In this document: positions 16,124 to 25,635 of the stretch, piece by piece
Position numbering within the stretch: the stretch's first letter is position 1
Layout of the letters: every line of letters begins with the position of its first letter
Virus record (IMG/VR): IMGVR_UViG_3300017917_000400
Location: 1 to 64,000 of that record
Direction: 5' to 3' (one strand)
Origin: a virus
DNA: 64,000 nucleotides
Notes under the pieces: model-generated
What the model was told of the DNA's origin: nothing
The model's database searches: none
The model's input: the letters and a program-made list of their open reading frames with translations, nothing else
Position numbers and translations under genes: made by a program

Positions 16124-19100
16124 TTATCTTTGCATAAAGAATCCAAGTGCAACGGGAGCCCCGTCAATGCCACCTGTAAAATTCATTCTACTTGTAACGC
16201 TAATACCTTCGCCTGTTGTAGTACTTATGCTGTTTCCAGCAATATATATTACACCGGATGTCAGTGTATTTACGTTTAGAGCACTTTGTCCTCCACCAAT
16301 CTGTGCAGTGATATATGCTCTAATTGCTCGTTGTGTTGGCACAACGTTATCGCTATCAGCAGTAAAGAACGGATCTGTACTAAACTGCGTGATAATTGCA
16401 CTGTCAATTCCTAATTCAATTGAGCCTAATTGCAAACTATTCAAACCGCTTAGGTTAAACGCTGAAGCATTTAATGTAGCAGTACCAGTTGCCTGTTGAA
16501 CTCCGAACAAGTTACCAACGTTGAAGTTACCGTCTTGGTCAGTACTTGTAAAGAATACTCGTCCACCATTAGTAAACAGTTCTTGATTAGCCTGTATTGC
16601 TGTTGTGATATCCACATTTGGATAGTTTGTTTGTGTTTGATTACCAGTACCAATGTATAGATAATCGTGACCAGTTAAACGAACCTGTGAATATTTCAAT
16701 CTTGTTGTGATTAAATCTCCGTGTCTCGGAGCATTTAATGTTGTTAGGCTTGGATTGATCTGGAATGTTGCTTTATATGTTCCTTGATTATCTCCATCCT
16801 CAACATAGTTTGTTACTGCAACAAGTTTATAGTATTCGCCAGGAATATTTGCAAACTCTACGTTTGCACCTGCTGTAGGTTCTTCACTTAGTCCAGACAC
16901 GTTAACAAAAGTGCTGACTTGATATAGATCACTATAGCCATCGCCCACTGTATCACTTGTAGCAGTAGCATTGTCTGCACCTCTATTACTGAAACTTGGA
17001 TTACCTAATGCACCGTCACCTAAACGTACACGGAATGCCGCAGTTTTAACCTTGTTAGGATCTGTTACAGTAAAGATTGGACCTGCACGATAAGTCATTC
17101 CTGTGATGGTTGCTGTTGATAATGTAACAGCGGTTGCACTGTACTGTGTAGCACTTACTTTAAACTGTGTACTTGTAATAGTAGATCCAATTACATAATA
17201 TGTTTGTTCTTCAACTAACCCGCCAGCACTAGTACCAAAGAATTCAACTGGTTGTCCGTCAACTAAGTTAGTTGTATCGTCGACAGTAATCAGATTAGTT
17301 GAAGTAGTTGTAGCACTTACTGTACCATATGGATATCCAGAACCTGGATCTACCATTCTGACTTCAATTACAGTACCGCTGGCCACTTTAACACGACCCA
17401 ATGACTGAGCACCAGTTCTAATACTTGCGCCGATTGTGCCAGAAGTATTAGATACAGCAACCCACAATGGGCGGGAATTAATAGTACCAAATTCTAATGC
17501 CTGCCAGTTACTTGAACTAGGCATTGCTCTTAGAGTCCATGTAATACCATCTGGGCTTGTTGCCGCTGTAGTACCTCCGCTGGCTACTGCAAAGAACAAT
17601 CCTTGACCGTATTTGATCTGTGTCCAAGTAGCACTTGCTGGTAATTGACTTGCACTTAGTACCCATGATAGGCCTTTATCATAACTAACTGCAACGTTTC
17701 TTGTACCAGTTGCGATAGCAACAAATCTTCCGTTACCATATGCAACACTGTTCCATGTTGAACTTGTTGGTAGATTACCGCCTGCGGTCCAACTTGTACC
17801 GTTTGTAGAATATGCTGTAGCCACGTTGCCTGTTGAAATAGCAACAAATGTTCCGTTACCATAGGCTACACCACTGTAAGTTCCTGAACCTAAAGTTGGG
17901 ATTGTTCTTGAGGTCCATAAACTACCTGTTGCACTAGATGCCGCGCTGGCTGTTCCGCCAACTATTACATATACTCCGCCACCGTAGGCAATTCCTGCAA
18001 AATCCGTTGCAGGTAGTGCTGTACCGGCTGTCCATGCGCTGGCTCCGGTAACTCCTGATCGTGTAGTATAGGCATTATTCGAACTGCCGCTGGCGATAGC
18101 AACATATCTTGCTCCGCTATCTAATATAGTAATAGCCGGAACAGATGAATAACCTTGTCCGCTATAGTTAATTGCATAACTGCTGACACCATAATTAGTT
18201 CTTGTTGGTGTGACCACTGCGGTAGTACCGATGAACAATAAGGTTGCTGTACCGTTAGCAGCCGATCCAGATGTATGTGTAGGTCCTGTGGTAGTTAATG
18301 TTCCGCCTGTGGTTGCACGATACCAGTTCTTACGGTTCGGTGTAACAGTGGTATTAGTGTAGTAAATGATATCATTTAATGATACAGAACCTCCACTGCT
18401 CCACGCAGTACCAGTAAACGGATCATCAATAGTGACTGTTGGGTCACTAAAGTAATTTTTACCCCAGTCGTTGGCAATGATATCAGTTACTCGATCTGTG
18501 GCCACGCTCACTGTTGGTGCTACGCTATAGCCTGAACCAGGAACTGTAACAGTTACAGTTGCTATAGCGCCGTTTAGTACTGTACAGGTAGCCACTGCTC
18601 CCGATCCACCGCTAACTGGTGTAAACACAATAACAGGAGGTGTTGTGTAGCCAGCACCGCCGTCGACGATTGTTACTGTAGACACTTGGTCTGCTGTTGG
18701 GTTACCTAGTGTATTAGCAACGCCTAAGTTTGCTGTTAATACGGCACCTCTACCGCCGAATCCGCCAACAACTACTGTAGCCACTGCGGCTTCACCACCA
18801 CCATAAACAACATCTATCCAGGTAGCACTTGTTGGCAATGCTCCGGCATTGGCCCAAGTAGTGCCGTTGGTACTATAAGATGTACTTGTTCCGCCATTGG
18901 CTATGGCAACATATTTTCCATCACCAAATGTAACATCTCTCCAAGTTGCTGTTGCACTTAAAGTTCTTGATGTTGCTGTATATCCAGGTGCAGAATAGTT
19001 AATTCTTGGTTCAATAATATAAGTTGTTGTAAGGTCAAGTATGTTATCAATCGCTGTTCCAGGAACAACATGATCCCACCCAGCAGCCAATATATTCATA

Positions 19101-22100
19101 GAACCAGATGCTGTTGACAATGTAACTGCTGTACCGGCAGCACCTGTGGTACTAATTGTAAATTGTGTTGCTGTTAATCCTGCAGTTCTTACATAGTATA
19201 ATGTATTAGCAGAAACACCACCAAACGTTGTGCCAGTGAAGTATATTGGCATGCCAGCATATAATGTGGCTGTGCTGGCTACAGTGATTACGTTAGTAGT
19301 TACTGTGGTATTTGTTGCGGCAAGTGTAGTAAAACTGTCTTTGTATACAGTTGCAATTTTACTACCAGTTTGATATGTTAAGATGTTAGCATATTGACCC
19401 ACGCCAGTACCGGCAGTAATTTGTATACGCATTCCTACGTATGCAGAACTTAATGCTTGATCTGTTGCGGCAATAGTAATATATCCAACATCGCCTGTCT
19501 GTGCGGCATTTGCGGCCGTTACATAACTTGTACCGCCTACACCGTCACCATTGTCTAGATCAATAATACGTGTTTCAAATACTGCGCCGTCGCGGAATTC
19601 GTCTCCAATTGCGGCAGCGTTATAACCTGAACCGTTAATTGTATGCTGTGTATTAGTATAATTTGTACCAGCATTTCCGTATTCAAATCTCAATACTTCA
19701 TTTACGCCGTCTGTAACAGTTTGTGTAATCTGTGCCTGAGCACCACGGTTGTTTAGTGTTGCATATAATGGTGTTTCTTGACTGTCAACACCTTCTGCAA
19801 TAACACCGTATACACCATATGAGCTGTTACCGTTAGTAGCACGGATACGTCCGCCTAGTTCTGCTAGGTAGCCTGCATATGAATAGTATGCGAATACAGA
19901 AACAAGTTCTGTCAGTGAATCGCTACCAGTACACCACACACCGATACCATCGCTAAGAACTGTGGTAAAGTCATTCTTAACCATAGACTTATTACCACCG
20001 GCGTGTAATGCTGAATCAATCTTAGCACCTACGCAACCGTAACCAAACATGGTTACGTTCTGTGAATAGTGTGAACGATTTGTTACCCAAACTTTACTGT
20101 CATTTGGTCCAAATCCTGGATTCAATGCTACATAAGCACCTGCTGTTGGACGTTTAGTTCCATAGTCGTTTTCATCAGATAGGTCGCCTTCTAGTCCTCT
20201 TAGAGTACAGTTGCGTAGACCGGTTGCATTACTTACATGGAACATGTCTGATTTTTCTGAACCTTCTACCGCGTTTTTGTACAATACCGCAGATCTCGCT
20301 GAACGATAATTCCCTGGCCAGTTTAAATCATAGATAATGGAATTGATAAATTCTTCCATATCACGCTTACATGCTGTTTCATCAAATGCGTATGTAACAG
20401 TCATAGTTCCTGAACCGTCTGCTATTGCTTTGGTAGAGCCGCCTAATTCATCACTTATAGTAAATGCAGTATCTGTTACTGATTCTACCCAGTATGTTGT
20501 ACCTGCGGTTATACCACCAAATACTGTGCCTGTAAAGATTACAGGATCGCCTGCTGATAAATTATGATTACTACTGGTTGTAAATACATCAGTACTTGCT
20601 GTAGATGTAGTTACTGTTCCGCCATATTGGTTGGCGATCCAAGCAGTTGATTCGCTTTGTAAGAAGTCACTGTTGACTCTTAGAATCTCGGCAGCGTTAA
20701 TAATACCAACATCATTCATGTATGACAGTGTACCGGTTACATCTGGTGTTTCACCAACGCCAAATTCAATAATGTTGATAATAATTTTCATTAATTTTTT
20801 AACAAATGCTTCTGCATCTGCGTTATTATCAATTACATCGGCTACTAAAGATTTCATGTATCTAAATGCTTGCAGAGTAGCACGTTTTTGTTCGCCTGAA
20901 ACAGCACTAGCCTGTGCTTGCCAGTAACTCATACCTGCTTTGATTGAGCGGAAGTTACTGTTTAACATTAAGTCATAGCGGATTGCGTCAATAATATAAC
21001 CTACATCTCGGCTGCAAGTTGCTGAGTCGTAGTCTAAATTTGGATAATTTGTATTAACGTAGTTGACAACGCTGGTTTGTATGCTTGCCTTGTTTGTTGA
21101 CAACAATGTGTTTTGTCCAATAAGATTTGAACTAACCCAACTTGTTCCTGGCAAGTTAGTTATTTCAACGGCAATACTTAGACCAGTACCGTTGGTAAAT
21201 GATGTTAATGCTGTTCCACCATATGTATCAGTTAGTGTAAATGTTGTTGTTAACGGAGTAGTCTTAACATAGTAAGTTGTTCCTGCAACTAGTCCATTAG
21301 ATGATGTCTGTGCAATTACTTCGTCGCCGATCGCTAATCCGTGTGCAGAGCCAGTAGTAAATGTTGTACCGGATGCGATTGTTGTAATTGTTACTCTTGG
21401 TACACCTGTGGTCAATCCGCTGTTAATGATGTTTGTAATAACATCTATTAATGCACCAACTCGGGTAGCACTGGCAGCGTCGCCTGCTGTACCCGATACA
21501 TAACTTACACCAACTTGTAAAGGTGTGTATGAACTTAATCCACCGTTAGCAATATCTTGCAAGGCAGTTTTTAAATTACCGTAAGCGGCAAGAGTTGCGG
21601 CTTTGTCTGCGGCATCAATTTGTAATACACTAGTTAATCTTGAATAATAAGCAATACCTGCTTGTTTACTTGCAAAGTGTCCTCCATAGGTTAAATCATA
21701 ACGCAGTGCATCAATGATGTAACCAACGTCTCTGGCACACGCACTTTGGCTATAGACTACTGAAGGATAGTTTGTAGTAATATACTGCAAGGTTTCTGCT
21801 TGTAAGAAAGCACTGTTTTCCCAAATTAATTCTGCGGCTGCAAAGTCTTGTGTGTCAACTCCAGTATAATCGGGCCATAAGAATCTTGGTACTGCGCCGC
21901 CTCGAATTGTTCCAATAGTGTCGTCAATGATTGATGCAATTTGATACACTGCTCCGCCGGTTGCTAGTCCTTTAATCTTATATTTCAAGAACTTAATTAA
22001 ACCTAAACTAGCATCTTTTTGGCTGGCTAGTACTACTGCTGTAGAACTTAAACCTCTATAATAACTCTTTCCTGCAATTCCGGAAGCAAAGTTACTGTTA

Positions 22101-25100
22101 AACATGGTATCGTAACCGATTGCGTCGATCATTAATCCAATATCTCGCGAGCAAAGAGTTTCATCAAAACTCAACGATTGGAAATATTTACGGACATACG
22201 CAAGACCATCGGATTGTATTTCTGTTTTTCTATCTTGTATCTCGTTAAATCCTGTAACAAGACTACTGCTCACCCAAGAAGTACATGGTGCTATGGCTGT
22301 TCCAGAAACGCCGTTGTTAATCCAATCAATAACATCCTGTACACGATCTTGTGCAAATGTTCCAGACACTAACGGGCCGCCTGTTCCGCTTAATGATTGC
22401 GGTGTGGTGTTACCGCTCTGAGGAGTAACGCTTGATCTTTGAGCAATCGTAGTAATGATTGATTTTAAATGTGCGTATGCGGCCAATGTAGCAGTTAACT
22501 CGCTGGTATCAATGGTTAAATTTAAACCGCTATAATAAGCACTGCCTGCAATTTCACTTTGTGTATTACCACCGTAGGTGATGTCGTATCTGATCGCATC
22601 TAAAATATATCCAACATCTCGCTGACATGCGGCTTGACCTGTTGCTCCCAATGCAGACCATACAGCAGGATAGGTGTTTTCAATATACTTGCTTACGTCT
22701 GCTTTAATAAATGCATAGTTGTTAGCAATTTGTGTTCTTGCGTTGTTATAACCGGTTGTATCACCTGTAGTGTTACCTGTTGTTGCATAGGCTGTATGTG
22801 TAAGACTAGTTCCCCAGTTAGTTGGATCAGTGATTAATTCGTTTGGTGCAGAATTAATTCCATTGTTTAAAATATCGTAAATTGTATTTGCGCTTCTTTC
22901 AACACGACTTACAGCAACAGAACTACCAACTGATCCTGCATTTAGTGAAGTAACCTGTGTTTCAGTATTACCAGACGTTGGCGTTACTGAAATATTTTGA
23001 ATTAGATTGCTAGTAACTGCTTTAATTCTTGTCAATGCTGAAATAGATTTTTCTGTATCGTTAGACAACAGTGTAATTGCTGGCTGTGGGCTAATTACTG
23101 TAGAACGAAGTTCGTCGCCTACAACCGCAGTATTTTTTGGTATTACAATTGGTAATACTTCAAAGTATGTTCCTGTTTTAACACTAACAGTTGTATTAGA
23201 ATAAACAGGAGTTGGAATCGCTGTGGCTGAACCGGCTTCAATACCGTCTGTGACTACAGTTAATAAGTCTGTTGCGGTGTCTGATGCACCGTCTTCGCCG
23301 ACTAACACAGGTGTTTGAATATAATCTGCTTGATCGCCTGCGGCAACACCATTAGCAACTTGATAATTTGAACTGTCTGCGGTGTTGTCGATAACCGCGG
23401 CTACTAGAGTTTTTAAATAATTATATGCGGCAATGGTCTGAGTAGTCTGTTGACCAAAGTTAGCATTAATATAATCTGATCCTGCTGGTGTGTAATATGC
23501 CTTAGCGGCTTTAGTTGCTTCTTCGTTTCCGCCGTGACCTAAGTCATATATAACTGCATCAACTAGATAACCAACATCGCGTTCGCACAATGTTTGATCA
23601 TAGGATAAAGTTCCTGTCATTGTAGCAGTTTGTGTAGTTAAAGTTCTTACTACACCAACTTCAGGAACATCACTAATTGAAAATTCAGTAGGACTATCTA
23701 TAAATTTAACATAATATGTTGTACCTGCGGTTACTCCGCCAACTGTGCCACTAAATTTAATTGGCATGTTTAGAGATAAATTACTAGTGTCGTCACAGGT
23801 AAAATTATTTGTTGCCGCAGAACTAGAAGTAATATTAACAGTATATGTATAAATTACCCAGTTGGTAATTTCTTTCATTATATATTGTTTGTTTCTAGTT
23901 AGGTTTGCAACAGCATTTCGATTTCTGTAACCCTTTTCAATTTGTTCACAGGCAAATCGAACACTAGCCCATGGTTTATCAATGGTCAGTCCCCAACCAG
24001 GTTCTATACTGTTTGTACCGCTCGGAGCAACATAAACAATGTTATTAACAACACCATAGTAGGCCCACTCTGGGTAACCATTTCTTACACGAAGAACCTG
24101 TCCGTCTGAGCCAAGTGGTAATCTTGTAGGACCATTCTCTCCGTAGTAATAAGTGTCTCCTGCGGTAGTTAGTACAGAAGATTCTGAACCTGCTGAAAAT
24201 AAATTCCAGTAAGTAGCAGATGTATCGTTGTCAGGTCTATTAAGTGTAGCCGCAGTATGTCCAGCCACGCAGATATATGTATTTGCGCCCCAGAATACTA
24301 AATCTCCTAGTACATACACTGTACCAGATGCCCACGATACGGAATTACCTGTGTGACTAACTGCTGTTATTGCGCCGCCACTTTGTCCTGTTACTGTGAT
24401 TAGAATATCGTTGGCTGGACTTACGCCGCCAACATCTGATCCTAAAACTTTTAATGTATTGCCGTTAGAGTAAAGTGTTCCACCTTGCCCAGATGTTACA
24501 GATATTGTATATCTAGTACCTGATCTTGTAACATCAAATTGTGCGCCCGACCCACTGCCTGTTAGTGTTGTACTTGATACAGCACTGTATGATGCTGTGG
24601 TATTAGTCCAACGCATTCCTTGATTTAGTCTAGCCCAATAGGTAAGATTTGGAGGAATATATCCTGTGTTATCTACAATGGCTACATAGGTGTAACCGCC
24701 AAGACGAACTACATCGCCAACTTTATAGGCTGTAGAAATTAACCAATCACCTTGGAAACTAAATCCTGTAGTATAAACTTGCCAGTATGCCGTAGCAGTT
24801 GATGGTGTTTGATTAGAATGATTTTGTAAAGCAACATAAGAGTAACCACCATAGGTTACTACATCGCCTATTTGATAAACTGAACTACTGCTCCAAGAGT
24901 CTTCAAATTCTAAACCTTCGACAAATGTTTCCCATTTAGTTATATCAAAAGATGCACTTGATGTATGTGCGTCTACGCAGATCCAGGTGCTTGCTCCGTA
25001 TTTTACAATGTCATTTATACGATAACGAACAGAACTGCCACTCCAAACACCTAAGTAAACGAATCCTTCGTTGAAAATATCCCACTTTGATTGATCTGCT

Positions 25101-25588
25101 TCTAGACCTGATGCGGTTGTTGATGCTGAAGTATGGTAAGCATTACATACGTAAGTGATACCGCCATATGAAACTACATCGTTGGCCCTGTATCTTGTAG
25201 ATGTTGCCCATGCTCCTGACCAATATAATGATTCTGCAAGTATATCCCATTTGCTTAAATCTGCTTCAAGGCCTAATGCAGTTGTGGCTGCTGATGTATG
25301 AGCATCGTTACAGACATATACGTTACCACCGTACTTAACTTGATCGCTGATATTGTAGTAAGTACTGGTTGCCCAATCTTCTCTCCATGAAAGGCCGCCG
25401 GCCACTAGTTCCCAGTAAGTAGGATTTGCTGTTAGATCTGTTTCAAATAGTGCAGACGATGTGTGATTTTTAACGCAGATATAACTACTTCCGCCGACTC
25501 TAACTACATCATCCACAACATAAGTAGTTGCTGTGGTCCATAGACCTTGCCATACCAGTCTAATTCTACCTAATTTAAATTCTGCCAT
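16124..25588 (-). CDS. Giant modular fibre/adhesin protein (3154 aa)
   Basis: A single uninterrupted frame of 3154 residues. Order: six N-terminal ~55-residue modules of the W...T.Y..GDVV.YGG..YVC type, like carbohydrate-binding family 5/12 modules, with a seventh near residue 430; a beta-helix entry segment (NNIVYVAPSGTN, DKPWASVRFACEQIEKG); six copies of a CxRDVGYIIDAIRYD module; a right-handed beta-helix block (FHVSNATGLRNCTLRGLEGD, SSYGVYGVIAEG); then FTGTTFGGVSANTLYYVRT-type repeats, BNR-like repeats (YSTNGTTWANAG, YGNGRFVAIATG), and a C-terminal VFFTSTDQDGNFNVGNLFGV and VPTQRAIRAYI domain. Paralogous over its ends to the 2623-residue protein. It probably forms a long virion fibre that binds surface glycans; no enzyme motif is certain. 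A GATAAATA late promoter lies 23 bases upstream. Confidence 0.8.
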   Translation of the reverse strand: MAEFKLGRIRLVWQGLWTTATTYVVDDVVRVGGSSYICVKNHTSSALFETDLTANPTYWELVAGGLSWREDWATSTYYNISDQVKYGGNVYVCNDAHTSAATTALGLEADLSKWDILAESLYWSGAWATSTRYRANDVVSYGGITYVCNAYHTSASTTASGLEADQSKWDIFNEGFVYLGVWSGSSVRYRINDIVKYGASTWICVDAHTSSASFDITKWETFVEGLEFEDSWSSSSVYQIGDVVTYGGYSYVALQNHSNQTPSTATAYWQVYTTGFSFQGDWLISTAYKVGDVVRLGGYTYVAIVDNTGYIPPNLTYWARLNQGMRWTNTTASYSAVSSTTLTGSGSGAQFDVTRSGTRYTISVTSGQGGTLYSNGNTLKVLGSDVGGVSPANDILITVTGQSGGAITAVSHTGNSVSWASGTVYVLGDLVFWGANTYICVAGHTAATLNRPDNDTSATYWNLFSAGSESSVLTTAGDTYYYGENGPTRLPLGSDGQVLRVRNGYPEWAYYGVVNNIVYVAPSGTNSIEPGWGLTIDKPWASVRFACEQIEKGYRNRNAVANLTRNKQYIMKEITNWVIYTYTVNITSSSAATNNFTCDDTSNLSLNMPIKFSGTVGGVTAGTTYYVKFIDSPTEFSISDVPEVGVVRTLTTQTATMTGTLSYDQTLCERDVGYLVDAVIYDLGHGGNEEATKAAKAYYTPAGSDYINANFGQQTTQTIAAYNYLKTLVAAVIDNTADSSNYQVANGVAAGDQADYIQTPVLVGEDGASDTATDLLTVVTDGIEAGSATAIPTPVYSNTTVSVKTGTYFEVLPIVIPKNTAVVGDELRSTVISPQPAITLLSNDTEKSISALTRIKAVTSNLIQNISVTPTSGNTETQVTSLNAGSVGSSVAVSRVERSANTIYDILNNGINSAPNELITDPTNWGTSLTHTAYATTGNTTGDTTGYNNARTQIANNYAFIKADVSKYIENTYPAVWSALGATGQAACQRDVGYILDAIRYDITYGGNTQSEIAGSAYYSGLNLTIDTSELTATLAAYAHLKSIITTIAQRSSVTPQSGNTTPQSLSGTGGPLVSGTFAQDRVQDVIDWINNGVSGTAIAPCTSWVSSSLVTGFNEIQDRKTEIQSDGLAYVRKYFQSLSFDETLCSRDIGLMIDAIGYDTMFNSNFASGIAGKSYYRGLSSTAVVLASQKDASLGLIKFLKYKIKGLATGGAVYQIASIIDDTIGTIRGGAVPRFLWPDYTGVDTQDFAAAELIWENSAFLQAETLQYITTNYPSVVYSQSACARDVGYIIDALRYDLTYGGHFASKQAGIAYYSRLTSVLQIDAADKAATLAAYGNLKTALQDIANGGLSSYTPLQVGVSYVSGTAGDAASATRVGALIDVITNIINSGLTTGVPRVTITTIASGTTFTTGSAHGLAIGDEVIAQTSSNGLVAGTTYYVKTTPLTTTFTLTDTYGGTALTSFTNGTGLSIAVEITNLPGTSWVSSNLIGQNTLLSTNKASIQTSVVNYVNTNYPNLDYDSATCSRDVGYIIDAIRYDLMLNSNFRSIKAGMSYWQAQASAVSGEQKRATLQAFRYMKSLVADVIDNNADAEAFVKKLMKIIINIIEFGVGETPDVTGTLSYMNDVGIINAAEILRVNSDFLQSESTAWIANQYGGTVTTSTASTDVFTTSSNHNLSAGDPVIFTGTVFGGITAGTTYWVESVTDTAFTISDELGGSTKAIADGSGTMTVTYAFDETACKRDMEEFINSIIYDLNWPGNYRSARSAVLYKNAVEGSEKSDMFHVSNATGLRNCTLRGLEGDLSDENDYGTKRPTAGAYVALNPGFGPNDSKVWVTNRSHYSQNVTMFGYGCVGAKIDSALHAGGNKSMVKNDFTTVLSDGIGVWCTGSDSLTELVSVFAYYSYAGYLAELGGRIRATNGNSSYGVYGVIAEGVDSQETPLYATLNNRGAQAQITQTVTDGVNEVLRFEYGNAGTNYTNTQHTINGSGYNAAAIGDEFRDGAVFETRIIDLDNGDGVGGTSYVTAANAAQTGDVGYITIAATDQALSSAYVGMRIQITAGTGVGQYANILTYQTGSKIATVYKDSFTTLAATNTTVTTNVITVASTATLYAGMPIYFTGTTFGGVSANTLYYVRTAGLTATQFTISTTGAAGTAVTLSTASGSMNILAAGWDHVVPGTAIDNILDLTTTYIIEPRINYSAPGYTATSRTLSATATWRDVTFGDGKYVAIANGGTSTSYSTNGTTWANAGALPTSATWIDVVYGGGEAAVATVVVGGFGGRGAVLTANLGVANTLGNPTADQVSTVTIVDGGAGYTTPPVIVFTPVSGGSGAVATCTVLNGAIATVTVTVPGSGYSVAPTVSVATDRVTDIIANDWGKNYFSDPTVTIDDPFTGTAWSSGGSVSLNDIIYYTNTTVTPNRKNWYRATTGGTLTTTGPTHTSGSAANGTATLLFIGTTAVVTPTRTNYGVSSYAINYSGQGYSSVPAITILDSGARYVAIASGSSNNAYTTRSGVTGASAWTAGTALPATDFAGIAYGGGVYVIVGGTASAASSATGSLWTSRTIPTLGSGTYSGVAYGNGTFVAISTGNVATAYSTNGTSWTAGGNLPTSSTWNSVAYGNGRFVAIATGTRNVAVSYDKGLSWVLSASQLPASATWTQIKYGQGLFFAVASGGTTAATSPDGITWTLRAMPSSSNWQALEFGTINSRPLWVAVSNTSGTIGASIRTGAQSLGRVKVASGTVIEVRMVDPGSGYPYGTVSATTTSTNLITVDDTTNLVDGQPVEFFGTSAGGLVEEQTYYVIGSTITSTQFKVSATQYSATAVTLSTATITGMTYRAGPIFTVTDPNKVKTAAFRVRLGDGALGNPSFSNRGADNATATSDTVGDGYSDLYQVSTFVNVSGLSEEPTAGANVEFANIPGEYYKLVAVTNYVEDGDNQGTYKATFQINPSLTTLNAPRHGDLITTRLKYSQVRLTGHDYLYIGTGNQTQTNYPNVDITTAIQANQELFTNGGRVFFTSTDQDGNFNVGNLFGVQQATGTATLNASAFNLSGLNSLQLGSIELGIDSAIITQFSTDPFFTADSDNVVPTQRAIRAYITAQIGGGQSALNVNTLTSGVIYIAGNSISTTTGEGISVTSRMNFTGGIDGAPVALGFFMQR
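20280..23595 (-). repeat. Six-copy CxRDVGYIIDAIRYD module array inside the giant protein
   Basis: Within the 3154-residue protein, blocks of roughly 150-200 residues each start with a variant of CxRDVGYIIDAIRYDxxxGGN followed by AGxAYY. Copies begin near 23590 (CERDVGYLVDAVIYD), 22630 (CQRDVGYILDAIRYD), 22160 (CSRDIGLMIDAIGYD), 21740 (CARDVGYIIDALRYD), 21020 (CSRDVGYIIDAIRYD) and 20370 (CKRDMEEFINSIIYD). The sister giant protein has just one, at about 31720 (TRRDAKIIIDALSYD). The extra copies account for much of the size difference. Confidence 0.75.
24600..25585 (-). repeat. Six tandem carbohydrate-binding-like modules
   Basis: The first ~330 residues of the giant protein are six tandem modules with the pattern W-(x)5-Y-(x)3-D-x-V-(x)2-G-(x)3-Y-x-C-(x)3-H-T-S. 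Examples are WATSTYYNISDQVKYGGNVY and WATSTRYRANDVVSYGGITY. The aromatic positions match those used by family 5/12 carbohydrate-binding modules. Identification is by pattern only. Confidence 0.65.
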
Positions 25589-25610
25589 TTAATGCTCCAT
25601 CCGTATATGT

Positions 25611-25618
25611 TATTTATC
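25611..25618 (-). promoter_or_regulatory. Late promoter for the 3154-residue fibre gene
   Basis: GATAAATA on the minus strand, 23 bases before the ATG at 25588 and within the short gap after the upstream giant gene. A GGATGGAG ribosome binding region follows. Same box as at 1084-1104. Confidence 0.6.
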
Positions 25619-25635
25619 TTAGTTTATATTTCCGA

